Shown: positions 32,990-44,105 of the stretch, one piece after another
Numbering within the stretch: position 1 is the stretch's first letter
How the letters are laid out: the number at the start of each line of letters is the position of its first letter
Assembly (NCBI GenBank): GCA_027627225.1
Contig: CM051027.1
Coordinates: forward strand, 45,260,618-45,324,617
Direction of reading: 5' to 3'
DNA: 64,000 bases
Source of the DNA: Congeria kusceri
Taxonomy: Eukaryota; Mollusca; Bivalvia; Myida; Dreissenidae
Notes under the pieces: generated by a model
What the model saw: the letters and a program-made list of their open reading frames with translations, nothing else
The model's database searches: none
Told to the model about the DNA's origin: nothing
Translations under genes and position numbers: made by a program

Positions 32990-33300
32990 GAAATCTAAAC
33001 TGGCCATTGTTGCTTTAACGAGGGAAGGTACCAATCATCTCGAAACGCTGATAATTGGATTACAAACTCTGCAAAATAAACACTAGACGAGAGTAAAGGG
33101 GCAAATACATCGATGAGCAAATCGACCACAATAAAATTGTCTCCTCAGGTTTAATTAAACACGAATGGTCAATATAGGTTAGACAAAATAAGCTTGGATG
33201 GGGAATATTGCTCGGATAAAAACCATGAATTATATGGCATGTGTGAGTGGCCTATGGGCCAGCATTTACATCATCAACATATATGCCATGCTGGAATCAG
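32990..33300 (+). repeat. array block b, copy 3
   Basis: It combines the 25-base match to copy 2 with the ATGAGCAAA...ATTGTCTCC match to copy 1. A 62-codon frame (32898-33086) ends here; it is not open in the others beyond about 20 codons. Confidence 0.6.
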
Positions 33301-34257
33301 TGCCAACCAAACAATCACCGGTTTGCACTGCTTGATCTATTTTCAATTTTGAAACAAATGCGTCATGAATGTTGACTAACATGAAGATATTATTGAATAA
33401 ATAGTCTTCAATTCACAAAGTCGTACATTTAAACAACTTGACATGTAGATATATTCTTGTTTTGCGTAAAACTGTGTAAAACTGAAAGACATACGTATTA
33501 TTTTGTGTGTTTTGTTGCTCTAAAATTGTGAAGTGAAAAACTGCTTCGAATTTAGCTGTTAAATGAACTGCCGAAATTTAATCTCTGAATAATGTTTTAA
33601 CTCTGATCTTACTAACGGCATATTTATTCGTTAAATTCACGACGTTCGTCAGTTTCAAAAGCAAATGGCAAAACTATTAGTCAGTCGTTTTCAACACATT
33701 GTAACACAAATACGAACACATGAATAGTTGTGAAGTATCATGAAACAATGCGCATACTACTATCTGTCGACAACTCGGCTATGTGCCCAAACCTACTAAC
33801 GCGCTCGCAAACCTAATGGTGCTATAATGAACAGAATTCGAGTTGATAAGTCGTGACCAAGTAACACATGCCGGAAATAATATCTTAACATGCCATTTAT
33901 TTTCGTCAATTGTTCATTGCGACCCGTTAATTTAGAAACTTGAGGAAAATCTATGTTTGAACCGTCGCCGGTGACTCAGGGATAAATTACTGTATATTAT
34001 AAAACATTAATTGAAAGCGCATGCAGTTTAACCAAATGTTCACAAACTAATGAAAAATTGGATGCTTGTGAACGCTTAATTTAGCTCTGAATTAAGATTT
34101 GGAATATAATCCTTCACATAAAGGTAGTTATCGTATAAAGCTTTGTTGAAATAAAAATGTTTTGGTGTCTCAATTAATGGATACATTAACGAAACGTACT
34201 TAAAAATAATTATACAATTGCTTTACGACTAGCATCCATTAAACGATGTCCTTCGAA

Positions 34258-34370
34258 CGTCCAGACTGGTAAACAATATTCCTCTAATTACCGGACAATT
34301 AATAGAACAACTTGGATTTTTCTCTGAGAGGCGGACGACGCTCGTGATATTTGCTGCTCTTCTTTTGCTG
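34258..34370. repeat. array block c, copy 3
   Basis: CCAGACTGGTAAACA, TCTAATTACCGGACAA and GAGAGGCGGACGACGCT align with 19455-19540. Confidence 0.5.
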
Positions 34371-34381
34371 TGGTTAGCGGT

Positions 34382-34490
34382 AATCTTTATTTAGTCATCT
34401 AAGTAGATATGCACGTATGCAATTTATGCACGTATGCACGTATGCAATCTTTATTTAGTCATTTAAGTAGATATGCACCTATGCAATTTA
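34382..34490 (+). repeat. 64 bp tandem duplication with TATGCACG words
   Basis: AATCTTTATTTAGTCAT starts at 34382 and 34446. Between them GCACGTAT words repeat. Confidence 0.8.
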
Positions 34491-34789
34491 AGGTAGTTCT
34501 CTTTGCGCCAAGCAGCTTCATGTTAAACAGTGTTCTAATCATAAATACAGTAATAAGAACAATCCGGTAAACCTAAAAAAGCGCTTACATGATGTTATAT
34601 TAAGTGTTTTGTTCCATTAAGTGTTTCGGTATTTCTGATTAGGGACACTAAAGTTTCTATTTTAAAGGCTGAGTCCTAACGGTCTTTTTAATTTTAATTA
34701 TATTGTCGTTTAACATTGGCATGAGAAAAATTGCTGACATAGATGTAGGTATACGATATCCACTTTCTCGCAGTAACAATATGTTTGAA

Positions 34790-35175
34790 GACAACGATGC
34801 GAGACCATCAATAATATAATATATCGAAGCATTTTGTTAGAAAATATTATATGCTGTAGTTAATTGTTATATAATAATTACTTTAAGAATGTTTATTTTT
34901 TTAATGTCAGTTCAGTTGCCAATTACTATATAAAACACAAATTTGACCACCCTGGCCAATATTAACGAATTTCGTCTTTATGTCTTATGTTGTCATCGTG
35001 TCATTTTTGTCAGAGAACATAAGAAGTGATTGGAGCTATTATGATTGTCGCGTATATCTTTTTTTTTTTTCAAAACGACAATTTCCGTTAAAGTAGAAGA
35101 GGAGAAATTCAGCATATACCGTAATGTGAAGGGGATGTCATTCGTAAGCGAACTCTTTAGAAACGCTTTATTAGT
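34790..35175 (+). repeat. array block a, copy 3
   Basis: GATGCGAGACCATC, TTGACCACCCTGG, ATTAACGAATTTCGTC and TCGCGTATATCT parallel 15540-15820. Confidence 0.55.
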
Positions 35176-36396
35176 ATTATAATATTAGCTGTACAATATT
35201 CATTTTATTGAAAACAACCAAAAACTAGAATTTGATGAATATATGCAATATATACACTTATATAATTTTTTATATAAATTGTACACTTAATTTATAAATT
35301 GTACATTGACAACAAATTCAGGGTTTGTTTTGTTAATGCAATGTTACCAGGCATCAAAAATCATATTAAGATATCAGAAGTAATCATTCTGGACCTTTAT
35401 TTGGGTTTGATGCCGATAACTTGACCTCCAAAGGTGATAGAATTCCAACAGTGTCCGTTTTTGATTCCTTACGTTATAATTCATGTACATATAATAAATA
35501 GTATGTATAATATTTGTGTACTAAGAATAAGTTTAACTTGAAACATAACATATGCTAAGAAATAGAATAATAAAATATTTTAATTACACATCAGCTACTC
35601 ATTTTGTAACAATTAATTGATAGTTGTTTACCGCAATATAGCACGCACCTCCCCATAGATGTCACGATACGCTGATGACGATCGACTTCTTGGGTCATCG
35701 GCGGATGACGCACGCAGCGTATAGCCCGGACTAAACTCCATTCGATTTTGCCGTATTTCCCCGTTTAAAACATGATTTACGCGGGAGACGCTATGACGAT
35801 TTGGAGAATCTGCGAATGGCAGGTCGAGCGTATCCGTTTACGAAAAAGAATGATACAGTCTGATCTACAGTCAGTGGGTAAAACGCAATCGCAAGTGTGT
35901 TTGTGTCAACTGACAACATTTGAGAAAATGTTAATGACGTGACGTCATTTAGCTAGAAACTGCTTCGTGCATTGTTAAATGTACTTTTGAAATTGTTATT
36001 TTTGTAAATTCTGTTTATTATATCATGATACGTTTTTCAGACTAAGTCGTGAACAGATACATATACAAGTCTCAAAACTTTACGGACATCCCTATTTTTT
36101 ACAAATGTTTTATATTACCAGACATGCTTTTGAACAAATTGTATAAAGCCAGATATTAGTAAAAAAATCTTTCCTGCATTTCTCTGTATATTTTCAAACA
36201 TGACTATTTGTATTAATCGACAGCATTCGAAGAATATTGTCAAAGAAAAGAAGCCTACGAAGCTGAAATTAATTATAAGAAGTATAAATTACCAACTATT
36301 ATTTCATTTAAATTCTCACATATATTTCAAAATACGCAGATTCTCGGCAATATTTTAGTCCGTCGCCATTTCAGAAATCTTCAAAGTTCCATAACG

Positions 36397-36550
36397 ACTG
36401 CATACTTAAATGTCAGGTATTGCATGTATGCCACATATACAGGCAATTGTGCGTATTGTAACTCAATGAAACAATGCGATAAATGTGTTGTCGCAAAAAA
36501 TTCAGAAAGTTTCCTAATACCATCTCTAGCGATATCAAAAATGGAAACAT
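36397..36550 (+). repeat. array block f, copy 2
   Basis: Paralogue of 31405-31560. Confidence 0.7.
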
Positions 36551-36925
36551 TTGAAGTTCGAGTAGTGTAATTTCATCTCTCTACATACGTTTATCGAATA
36601 TTTATTAATTTTACAGATAAATCATTATTTTGAAGAATGTATTCAAATAAAAAAATGACACTACGCAAATATGACACTTCGTATCTTAATAATCATAATA
36701 AATCATCAAATCAATTAATTTTCACCAACACAAAATCACGATGTTAACTTTATACAGTGCTTGGCAAATAAAATAAATACTAAACTTACAAATGTTTTTA
36801 TCGTGAGCTCATATTAAAAGTTTGCAAAGGTATATGAAAATGTTGATCAGTCTGTAAGGAAATAAACATTAAATGTATCGCTCTGGTTATCTCATTTCTA
36901 TGCCTGTGTGTACTATTTCTGAATC

Positions 36926-37155
36926 GCATGCATCTGAGCCTCTCATCCAGGTCTCGACTGATATTCTATTGTTGCCCCTTCAACGGATCGACAGCAGTTT
37001 CACCAGCTCTAAGACACGTTTGTGATCAGCTTCCCTCAATCTGAAAAACTGAAAAGCGACAAGTGGGCAGTAGCAATTAATCGGTAGGACATTATCAATC
37101 ATTCTCGGAGACTCTTAATGGGCCCAAAAATGATCTGAATGCTCAAGTACATGTT
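36926..37155 (+). repeat. array block g, copy 2
   Basis: Paralogue of 31880-32110: CTCATCCAGGT, CCTTCAACG, GATCAGCTT, CCTCAATCTGA, AAGTGGGCAGT and AATGATCTGAAT are in order. Confidence 0.6.
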
Positions 37156-37303
37156 TTTTCAGCATTAATTTTATAAAAATATAAACAAGCGACCATACTT
37201 TAAGAAATTGTTTACAGTTTACATATAATTATTAAAGCTAGTTGTATATCTAAGTTATGTCTTTGTAGTGTGACTTTATATACACTGTCATAAAACGTCA
37301 CTA

Positions 37304-37304
<1 letters not shown>

Positions 37305-37333
<29 letters not shown>
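37305..37333 (+). repeat. (ATT)n microsatellite
   Basis: Nine to ten uninterrupted ATT units. Confidence 0.95.
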
Positions 37334-37334
<1 letters not shown>

Positions 37335-37894
37335 CATTTATTTCGTAATTTAAGTATGCAATTTAAGGTAACGTATCTTGAAAAAGAGAATGATTTGTTA
37401 AAAGTAGATGTGTTTCTCTAAAGCGTAAATAGCTGATTTCTCATTATATTTCCTTATTGCCGCATTTATAGTAGCAGATTTGTGGTTTGCACATATTACA
37501 ATTTACAACATTTTACATTTCATTTGATATGCAAGTGTGAGTAATTGTGGTACATATTTGTTTTCTCGTTGGAGGTATAGTATCTGATTCACAGATATAA
37601 TGGCAGAATAACTGGGTTCAAATGTGGGCAGTTTACATAATGACTTAAATTTGATTTATTACAACTTTGAAACTTTATATCAAAATAACTAACTTCTCAA
37701 CTTAGCTACAGCCGTCGGAAATTGCATGACATTTCATTCAATGCCAGTATTGTATTGTTTTAAATTTTAAAATGCTTCAGGTGTACAACTAAGAAAATAA
37801 ACTTTGATAGTTGATATCGGTTTTTTCACTTATACCTGTGAAGGCAGGGTCACCAGGAATCTTTGGAGTGTTCCTATTCTTTGTCTACTGTTTG

Positions 37895-38197
37895 TTTTTT
37901 GTTAGGATTTTTCGCCGTGTTTAAAAGTATTTCAGTTATAACATGGCGGTCAGTTAACCTACTCACACGTTTCCTGGGCAAGCTTAGCCGATCGAAGCGG
38001 TTTACCAGTAATAAGTGCACATACCTACACCAGTAACTGACAATTGCCCTACTTGAATCAGAGGTAGGGGGAGAATGGCCGTAGAAATAGTTTCATGATT
38101 AATCCCCACACAAGTTATGTGGCCGGGCTGGGGTTCAAACTCACGATCCCCGGATTGACAGTCTAGCGCTTTACCAACTGAGCTAGCCGGGCCCGCC
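37895..38197 (-). repeat. tRNA-derived SINE with 17 bp target-site duplications
   Basis: TCTTTGTCTACTRTTTG flanks both ends (37878-37894 and 38198-38214). On the minus strand the head is a tRNA-like 72-mer with GCTAGCTCAGTTGGTAAAGCG (A box), an anticodon-like loop CTGTCAA (GTC) and TTTGAACCCC (B box). Six of seven acceptor pairs are retained. The body includes CAATTGTCAGTTACTGG and CCAGGAAACGTGTGAG, and the tail is A-rich. It is a different family from the 951-1126 SINE. Confidence 0.9.
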
Positions 38198-38689
38198 TCT
38201 TTGTCTACTATTTGCATCCAGAACACATTGAAGAATACAACCTACGAACACTTCCACGTCTGTAACAAAGCAGATTATATGCGGTAAAAATGACATTCTT
38301 TGAAACGTACATCGTACACGACTTTGACTGAGCATTTTCAAAGCAGTAACCAGCTGGAGTTTCAGAACGTTCAATACGAATTCTTTGAACAAATACACGC
38401 AATTGGATTTTCAATTTGTTCCGTTATGTGTTTATTGAAAATGAATCGTTGATTCTCATAAAGGGCAGTCAAAAGACTAATTCCTTCCTTGCAATGAATT
38501 TTTAATGATATTGTCGTAAAACATTAGAATGAGAAAGCTTGCTGACTAAAGCGTTGATTAACGATGTGCAGTTTCTGCTAGAAAAATCGTGTCTAGGGAT
38601 GCGAGTCCTGTAATATTATTGTAAATAATTATCTTTATTTTATGACATATATTTAATGGTGGTATCATAATTAAAGGAAATTATGATAT

Positions 38690-39310
38690 TAAAATTCAAT
38701 GAAACTTACCCAATAGAGAGAATATGCGCATATTGTCGTTTCGGCCTGATGAATTTTCAGGAAGTTCTTGCAATTTGATTATACATTGGACATTTTAATA
38801 GGATATTTTCGTTCCCACGCGAGATCTCAGGAACTAAACACTCGAATGAAACTTAATATACAGTGAATAACTACCAAGAGGATATGTGCATACTGTCAGG
38901 TTGTTCCGGTCTGATGATTTGTCAGGCAGTTATTTCCCTTTGAATATAAACCTGAAATTTTAATAGGATATTTTCGTTTTTGCTCGAGATCTCAGGAAAT
39001 AATTACACAATTTCACTGAAATATAATGTGCAGCAATTTCACAAAGAGGTTATGTGCATAAAGTCAGGTTGTTCTAATCTGATGATTTTCTGGGAGTTAA
39101 TGCTCCTTGGTTGTAAATAAGATATGTAATAGGATATTTTTGTTAACGAGCTAGTTCAAAGGAACTAATTACTCGAATTCAATGAAGCCTTAAAGCGGCA
39201 TTCCTGCCATGAGGACATGTATATATTATATGGTCGTTGCTATATGAGGATTTTTCATGGAGTTATTGGCCTTTGATTTTAAAATAGGGTATTTTCGCTC
39301 TTGTTTGAAA
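38690..39310 (+). repeat. ~165 bp tandem satellite, four diverged copies
   Basis: The word AGGATATTTTCG or a close variant falls at 38800, 38965, 39131 and 39286 (spacing 165, 166, 155). Each is preceded by a CTGATGATTT..GGAGTTA-like word and followed by GAGATCTCAGGAA or a variant. Confidence 0.8.
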
Positions 39311-39749
39311 TTGTCTTAACCTTTTCTTCGTATTTCATTCCCATAAACTGACAATGCGCATTTTCGGGGAGCAATCATCAGTTTCCCTGATAATCTTGTT
39401 GAAATTACAGGAATATCAGAGAAACATTCCATGTTTATCGTGATGCATAATTAACGTGTCTGTGACATTAGGTTTAAACTTATAAAGACAGTCTACGAAT
39501 TGATTAAACAACCCTCGTATATTAACTATGTGATATAGGCACAAATTACAATGTTGTTCTATGAATTGCAAACCGATAACTCACGCAGGGTTTGTCAAGT
39601 TACAATTCATCATCTTACATGTAAAGATCCTGAAATCAAACCTTCACAGAGTGTCGATACATAGAAATGACTTCAATTATGGCTGTTTTGTATGGAAAGC
39701 CGATTGGGACCCCCGCTAAATTACATTAAAATATATAGTAACTATATAT

Positions 39750-40120
39750 ATCGGACTTTCGGAGATTTTCATTTTGCGGAACTTTCATATTCCGCGAAAA
39801 ACAACGTTAATATAGGCATATAGTAGCCGTCGGAATTTCGGGAATCAACATTTTCCGACGGAAACAAAGATACACATTACATAGTAATTTTCGAGACATT
39901 TGTTAGAATTAGGGTAGAATTCAAAATCTAAAATATACTTATTATATAGCAATTCTCGGACATATGTTCCGACGGCTAGAAAGCGGAATCTAAAAAGTGC
40001 AGAACTTTGCAATATTTCGACGGAACACTTGAACGTTAAATACTGCACAAAAAGCGGAACTAAAAAAGCGCGGAACTTTGCAAATCTTCCGAAAAATGGA
40101 GCATTGAACACTGCACAAAG
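39750..40120. repeat. CCGTCGGAA/TTCCGACGG motif cluster, unit 1
   Basis: CCGTCGGAA at about 39826 and TTCCGACGG at about 39854 form an inverted pair. Further TTCCGACGG-like words lie at about 39967 and 40017, alternating with GCGGAACTTT. The minus frame 40153-39845 has no counterpart of use in unit 2. Confidence 0.6.
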
Positions 40121-40589
40121 AGCGGGTTGCCATGGGTTACCATCTAAACGCAATATTTAAACATGGTAGACGTCGGTTGTGTACACAGAGTGGAATTAGG
40201 GTAAGTGATTTAATATATTACTTATTATAGTGTCATTAATGTGAATTTGGTTGGAATTCAATGAGGCAAATGGAGTTTGATTTACAAACGTGCACACTTA
40301 TAACCAAAGGGGCAGAGGGAAATTAAATACGAGTAACGCTTCGCCCAATAACGGTTCGCACCTGCCTAAATTAACTACCCACTAATCCAAACTTTTATAC
40401 ATAGACCTACGCAGAATAATATGATGTCATTATAAATGTATGGATCAGTGTATGTAGGACCATATTTGTACAAATCATGTTGTTCACAAAATCAGGATCT
40501 CATTCTTCACATGTGATGATGTGTGGAAATGATTCTTCACACATTCCCAGTCTTATTCTTCACATTTTCTGTCCATTTTGTGATAAGAT

Positions 40590-40875
40590 CTACAGTCTAG
40601 TATTTTATATGCAATGAACTCATATTCTTCACATATGAAAATAAGTGTGCCAATTGTCTGAGAGATGATGATGATTTTGATGGTTTGAAATGGTTAATGG
40701 AATGTCTATTTCCATTATCTAGTATGGTAACTAATGATTCCAAAATAAGTGCTCTTTCACATGGATTGGATACTTTGGGCACTAAAATAAAACTAGAAAA
40801 CCTGATTTTTCATTCTTTTCAGATGATGTTTCGGAAAGAAAGAAAACGCTGACAGCAATATTTACAAAAACGATG
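40590..40875 (+). pseudogene. possible exon remnant, unit 1
   Basis: From about 40610 a + frame stays open for about 80 codons with a Cys-x2-Cys pair (ENKCANCLR) and an acidic stretch (DDDDFD), until TGA at 40850. In an adjacent frame just upstream another Cys-x2-Cys pair occurs (FCPFCDK). TTTTCAG at 40816-40822 and GTATGTTT after 40875 would frame a 53-base exon. In unit 2 the TGA is TCA. No family is recognised; I treat it as a decayed exon or chance. Confidence 0.3.
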
Positions 40876-41287
40876 GTATGTTTACTAGGTTAAGGAATGA
40901 TTGTAATCATTTTATACTTGGTTGTTGGGAAAGTGAAATCTTTTTAGCTCGACTATTCACCGAATAGTTCGAGCTATACTACTCACCCATTCGTCGGCGT
41001 CGCCGTAATGCTCTGGTTAAAGTTTGACCAAGGCCCATAACTCTGACCTGCAATTTAGCAGAATTATGCCCGTTTTTGTACTTAAAAAAAAAATAAAAAA
41101 ATAAAAATACACTCAAAATATACTCTGAGAGTATTAATAAAAGTAAAGAAAAACAGTCGAACGGACAGAACAAATCATATCAACAAAAGAATCGAAATCA
41201 CAAATTCGTGCCGCCCTTAAAAAACAAGCGTCTGTCAATCAACCTGACACTAACCATGACACCGCAAGTCAACAAAAGACCCACGCT

Positions 41288-41638
41288 TTGAGTGTGCCTT
41301 CCGTAACGAAAACGTCCGTGGACAATCAAACATTAACAGCAAGTTCGATTCCAAAAAACGGGACGGCCCCGGGCGCGAAGAAAACCTACGCAGAAGCCAC
41401 GAAAAACGGGGCGAAACAACAAGCGAACATGTCAACTCTACAGCAAACGCTTCAAACTCTAATGGGTGTATTAACGGACCTTCATGCAGCAACAACAACA
41501 AAAGGAGCGGCGGAAGACGTCAAAGACGATTCACCCGAGTCCCAGTCAAGAAGACATGGAGGAAACCAAGCGGAGGCTTCGAAAGATACAGGCGGGAAAG
41601 AAGACGGTTCTAAACCTTTCATCATTACAGCTAAGTGA
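41288..41638 (+). CDS. Penelope-like element N-terminal region
   Basis: The frame is open upstream to the A-rich junction near 41090, so 41288 may not be the true start. The residues are Thr/Ala/Lys/Gln-rich (KTYAEATKNG, then STLQQTLQTL). No domain is recognised. It probably shifts into the 41484 frame around 41530-41560. Confidence 0.45.
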   Translation: MSVPSVTKTSVDNQTLTASSIPKNGTAPGAKKTYAEATKNGAKQQANMSTLQQTLQTLMGVLTDLHAATTTKGAAEDVKDDSPESQSRRHGGNQAEASKDTGGKEDGSKPFIITAK

Positions 41639-42476
41639 AGATGATTATATTCTTCTTGGGAAGGGATTGAAGTTTTGCCCGAAATCTAAGTCACATGATA
41701 GAATTAAACTTGCAGAAGATATATTTAAATTTACTCGTAGACTTAGACTTAAAGAATTCTATGTAAACATCTCGGAAATTGACGGAAATGAATCGCAGAT
41801 TAGTGATAATGACAATTTTCATGACCTTCCGTTTTTCAATAAAACTGACTCGTCGTTTACCCCTCCCGCTGGCCGAGATGTATATTTGGATTTCTACATT
41901 AATGCTATCACTGAGGAAATTTTACAATCGGAGAATAAACGCAAACGCTTTAGTAATATTACAAAAGCGGAATTGGATTCTCTTAGACACTTGTCGCAAA
42001 CTAAAAATATTGTGATTAAAAAGGCAGATAAATCCAATACGATTGTTATAATGAACACTGATGATTATAAAAGCGAAGTATCGAGACAACTAAAAAGTGA
42101 CCAATATTACGAGAAATGCATAAACGACCCCACGGAAGTTGTTATTCGTAATATTTCAAATTGTGTTAAAGACATTGACACCAAGCATGAATTTGACACT
42201 TTTCCAGTAAACATACGTACGCCATATTTTTATATTTTACCTAAGATACACAAAAGTCCGGACAGTAACTTACCTTTACAATATCCCGGGAGTCCCATCG
42301 TGTCAGCATGTAATTCTCCTACCGAGAATATTTCCAAGTATATTGACTATGTTTTAAAACCATATATGTTAAATTTACCTTCATATGTAAACGACACAAC
42401 AGATTTTATAAATAAAGTGAAAGACTTTTTTAGTGACACTGGACGTATCTTCACTTTATACGAACATCCCACATAA
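41484..42476 (+). pseudogene. Penelope-like RT, N-terminal half
   Basis: Typical blocks: GLKFCPK near the start, RRLRLKEFY, IKKADKSNTIVIM, YILPKIHKS, then PIVSACNSPTENISKYID and LPSYVNDTTDFI. These are the fingers and early palm of PLE reverse transcriptases. A one-base shift in the T-run at 42424-42430 moves motif A into the next frame; the ending after KDFF is read-through. Confidence 0.85.
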
Positions 42477-43284
42477 TGATGGTATAAACGCATGTAAGTC
42501 CTTTTTACAACATAGTCAACATGGGCCTAATTTTTCGACTGACGAAATCGCCCGTCTGATACAAGTTGTACTTGAAAATAACTACTTCAAGTTTGGGGAC
42601 GATTACAACTTATAAAAGATGGGTACAGCGATGGGAAGCGCAATGGCTCCAACGTATGCATCGTTATTTATGGGGAAGCTTGAGCAGGACTTCATCAATT
42701 CAAGACACGTACAACCATCCCTATGGCTTCGGTTCCTTGATGACATTTTCATGATTTGGGACCATTCCTCAGAAGAATTAGAATCGTTTATCAACGAGTT
42801 CAACAGTTTTCACCCAAATATCAAATTTACACAAACCATATCAAAGAACACCGTTTCATTCTTGGATGTTCAAGTTTCAAAAAATTCATCGCTTAGAATT
42901 GAAACTGATATTTTTGTGAAAAATACAAACAATCATCAGTATCTGGATTACACATCGTGCCATCCAAAACAATGCAAAGACGGAATACCATATAGCCAGA
43001 CCAAGCGCTATACGAGAATAATATCTAATGATGAGAAGTTCAACTCATCTCTTGACCAACTACGTGACTTCTTCTTAGAAAGAAACTTCCCGGAATCCGT
43101 GATAGACGTTGCCTTTAATAAAGTATCACAATCGTCACAGAATGAAGCTCTGAAGCCCTCTGTTACGGAGAAAAAAAGTATATTGCCTTTTACGGTGGAA
43201 TATAATCCGTCATTGCCCAATATAGGCGGTACTATCCACCGATATTGGGACCTCCTTAACACATCAAAGACTGAAGGTGTTTAA
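42433..43284 (+). pseudogene. Penelope-like RT, palm and thumb, with in-frame stop
   Basis: Motif A VTLDVSSLYTNIPH is followed by a TAA at 42613 where PLEs usually have Gln (CAA to TAA fits one transition). Then come KMGTAMGSAMAPTYASLFM, motif C FLDDIFMIW with both aspartates, and an HPNIKFT..VSFLDV region. It stops at TAA 43282-43284. Beyond the stop the same frame continues with FKPIVAYRRPKNL to 43380. Confidence 0.85.
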
Positions 43285-43383
43285 TATGTACATGACAAAT
43301 TTAAACCAATCGTGGCTTACAGACGTCCAAAAAATTTGCATGAATATTTAGTTAGTTCAGATTTGATAAATAAACACTGATAA

Positions 43384-43843
43384 CGCTTATTCCACTAATA
43401 GCTGTAACAGAAAACGTTGTTCACATTGTATACGCATATGTACTGGGTCGACATTCACCAGTAACGTAACAGCAGAAACATTTACATTACGGCACAATAC
43501 AAACTGCCAGTCTAAAAATGGTATCTATTTAATATCATGTAAAAGGTGTAATGTTCAATATGTTGGACAAACTATGCAACCCGTTTCAAAACGTATGAAT
43601 AGTCATAAATTTGATATATCCAATTTTACTGATCTTGCATTCTCTTCTCTTGTTGCTAGTCACTTTAATGAAGGCAACCATAGTATGGCTGATTTTTCAT
43701 TTATGCCTATTGATGTTGTAAATAGTAATGTTAATCGCTTATGCAAGGAAACATTCTGGATACATAAGTTAAAAACACAAGCTCCAGATGGCCTTAATTC
43801 CAAAATACTGTTTACGGCTTACATTGCATGTAAAATTAAATAA
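43384..43843 (+). pseudogene. Penelope-like linker and GIY-YIG endonuclease
   Basis: It lies in a third frame. Cys-rich CNRKRCSHC (about 43402) matches the PLE linker. GIYLISCKRCNVQYVGQT (from 43520) is the GIY-YIG core with downstream R; KETFWIHKLKT and APDGLNSK near the end carry the conserved Glu. TAA is at 43841-43843. The ATG at 43574 is internal. The endonuclease nicks the target to prime reverse transcription. Confidence 0.85.
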
Positions 43844-44062
43844 TATGTTTAGTACTATTGCGTTTTTTCCTATTTTTGATTTTTTATTATTATATTGCTA
43901 TAGGAAATATCTGTATTTTATATCCGCATAGTACTAAACTGTCTTGTATGTTGTAAATTCTTTATTAATTTAAACATGCATACTTATTTCTATACGTTTT
44001 TCCGCCAAATAACGTAACGTTATTGCATGACGTCACGTCCGTTGTTTAATTGTCATTTTATC

Positions 44063-44105
44063 CTGATGAAGGCGTAAGCCGAAACGTTGAAAGATTCACG
44101 TGTTG
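44063..44105 (+). ncRNA. hammerhead-ribozyme-like core in the Penelope-like 3' region
   Basis: CTGATGA (44063-44069) is followed by GGC-GTAA-GCC (44071-44080, possible stem II) and GAAAC (44081-44085). ACGT words at about 44084 and 44099 could pair as stem III. PLEs are known to carry hammerhead ribozymes. The expected cleavage triplet (NUH) after stem III is not clear, so activity is doubtful. Confidence 0.5.

Larger units (their letters stand above)
15538..38600. repeat. old head-to-tail array of diverged ~3-5.5 kb units
   Basis: Blocks recur in a largely constant order. a: 15538, 21080, 34790. b: 17640, 28190, 32990. c: 19455, 28610, 34258. d: 20010, 38200. e: 27405, 30698. f: 31405, 36397. 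g: 31880, 36926. h (ATTGCTGAC-like): about 30050, 34730, 38540. Spacings are 5.0 kb (f, g), 4.8 kb (b) and 3.3 kb (e). Divergence is high and indels are common, so the duplications are old. No protein family was recognised. Between the blocks I see only AT-rich sequence and the small repeats listed separately. Confidence 0.55.

Noticed and set aside
32898..33086. 62-codon ORF in array block b copy 3
   Set aside because: Only about 20 residues stay aligned in copy 2 and the frame is lost in copy 1; insufficient for a gene call.
39845..40153. 102-codon minus ORF
   Set aside because: It lies over the CCGTCGGAA motif cluster and is not preserved in unit 2.
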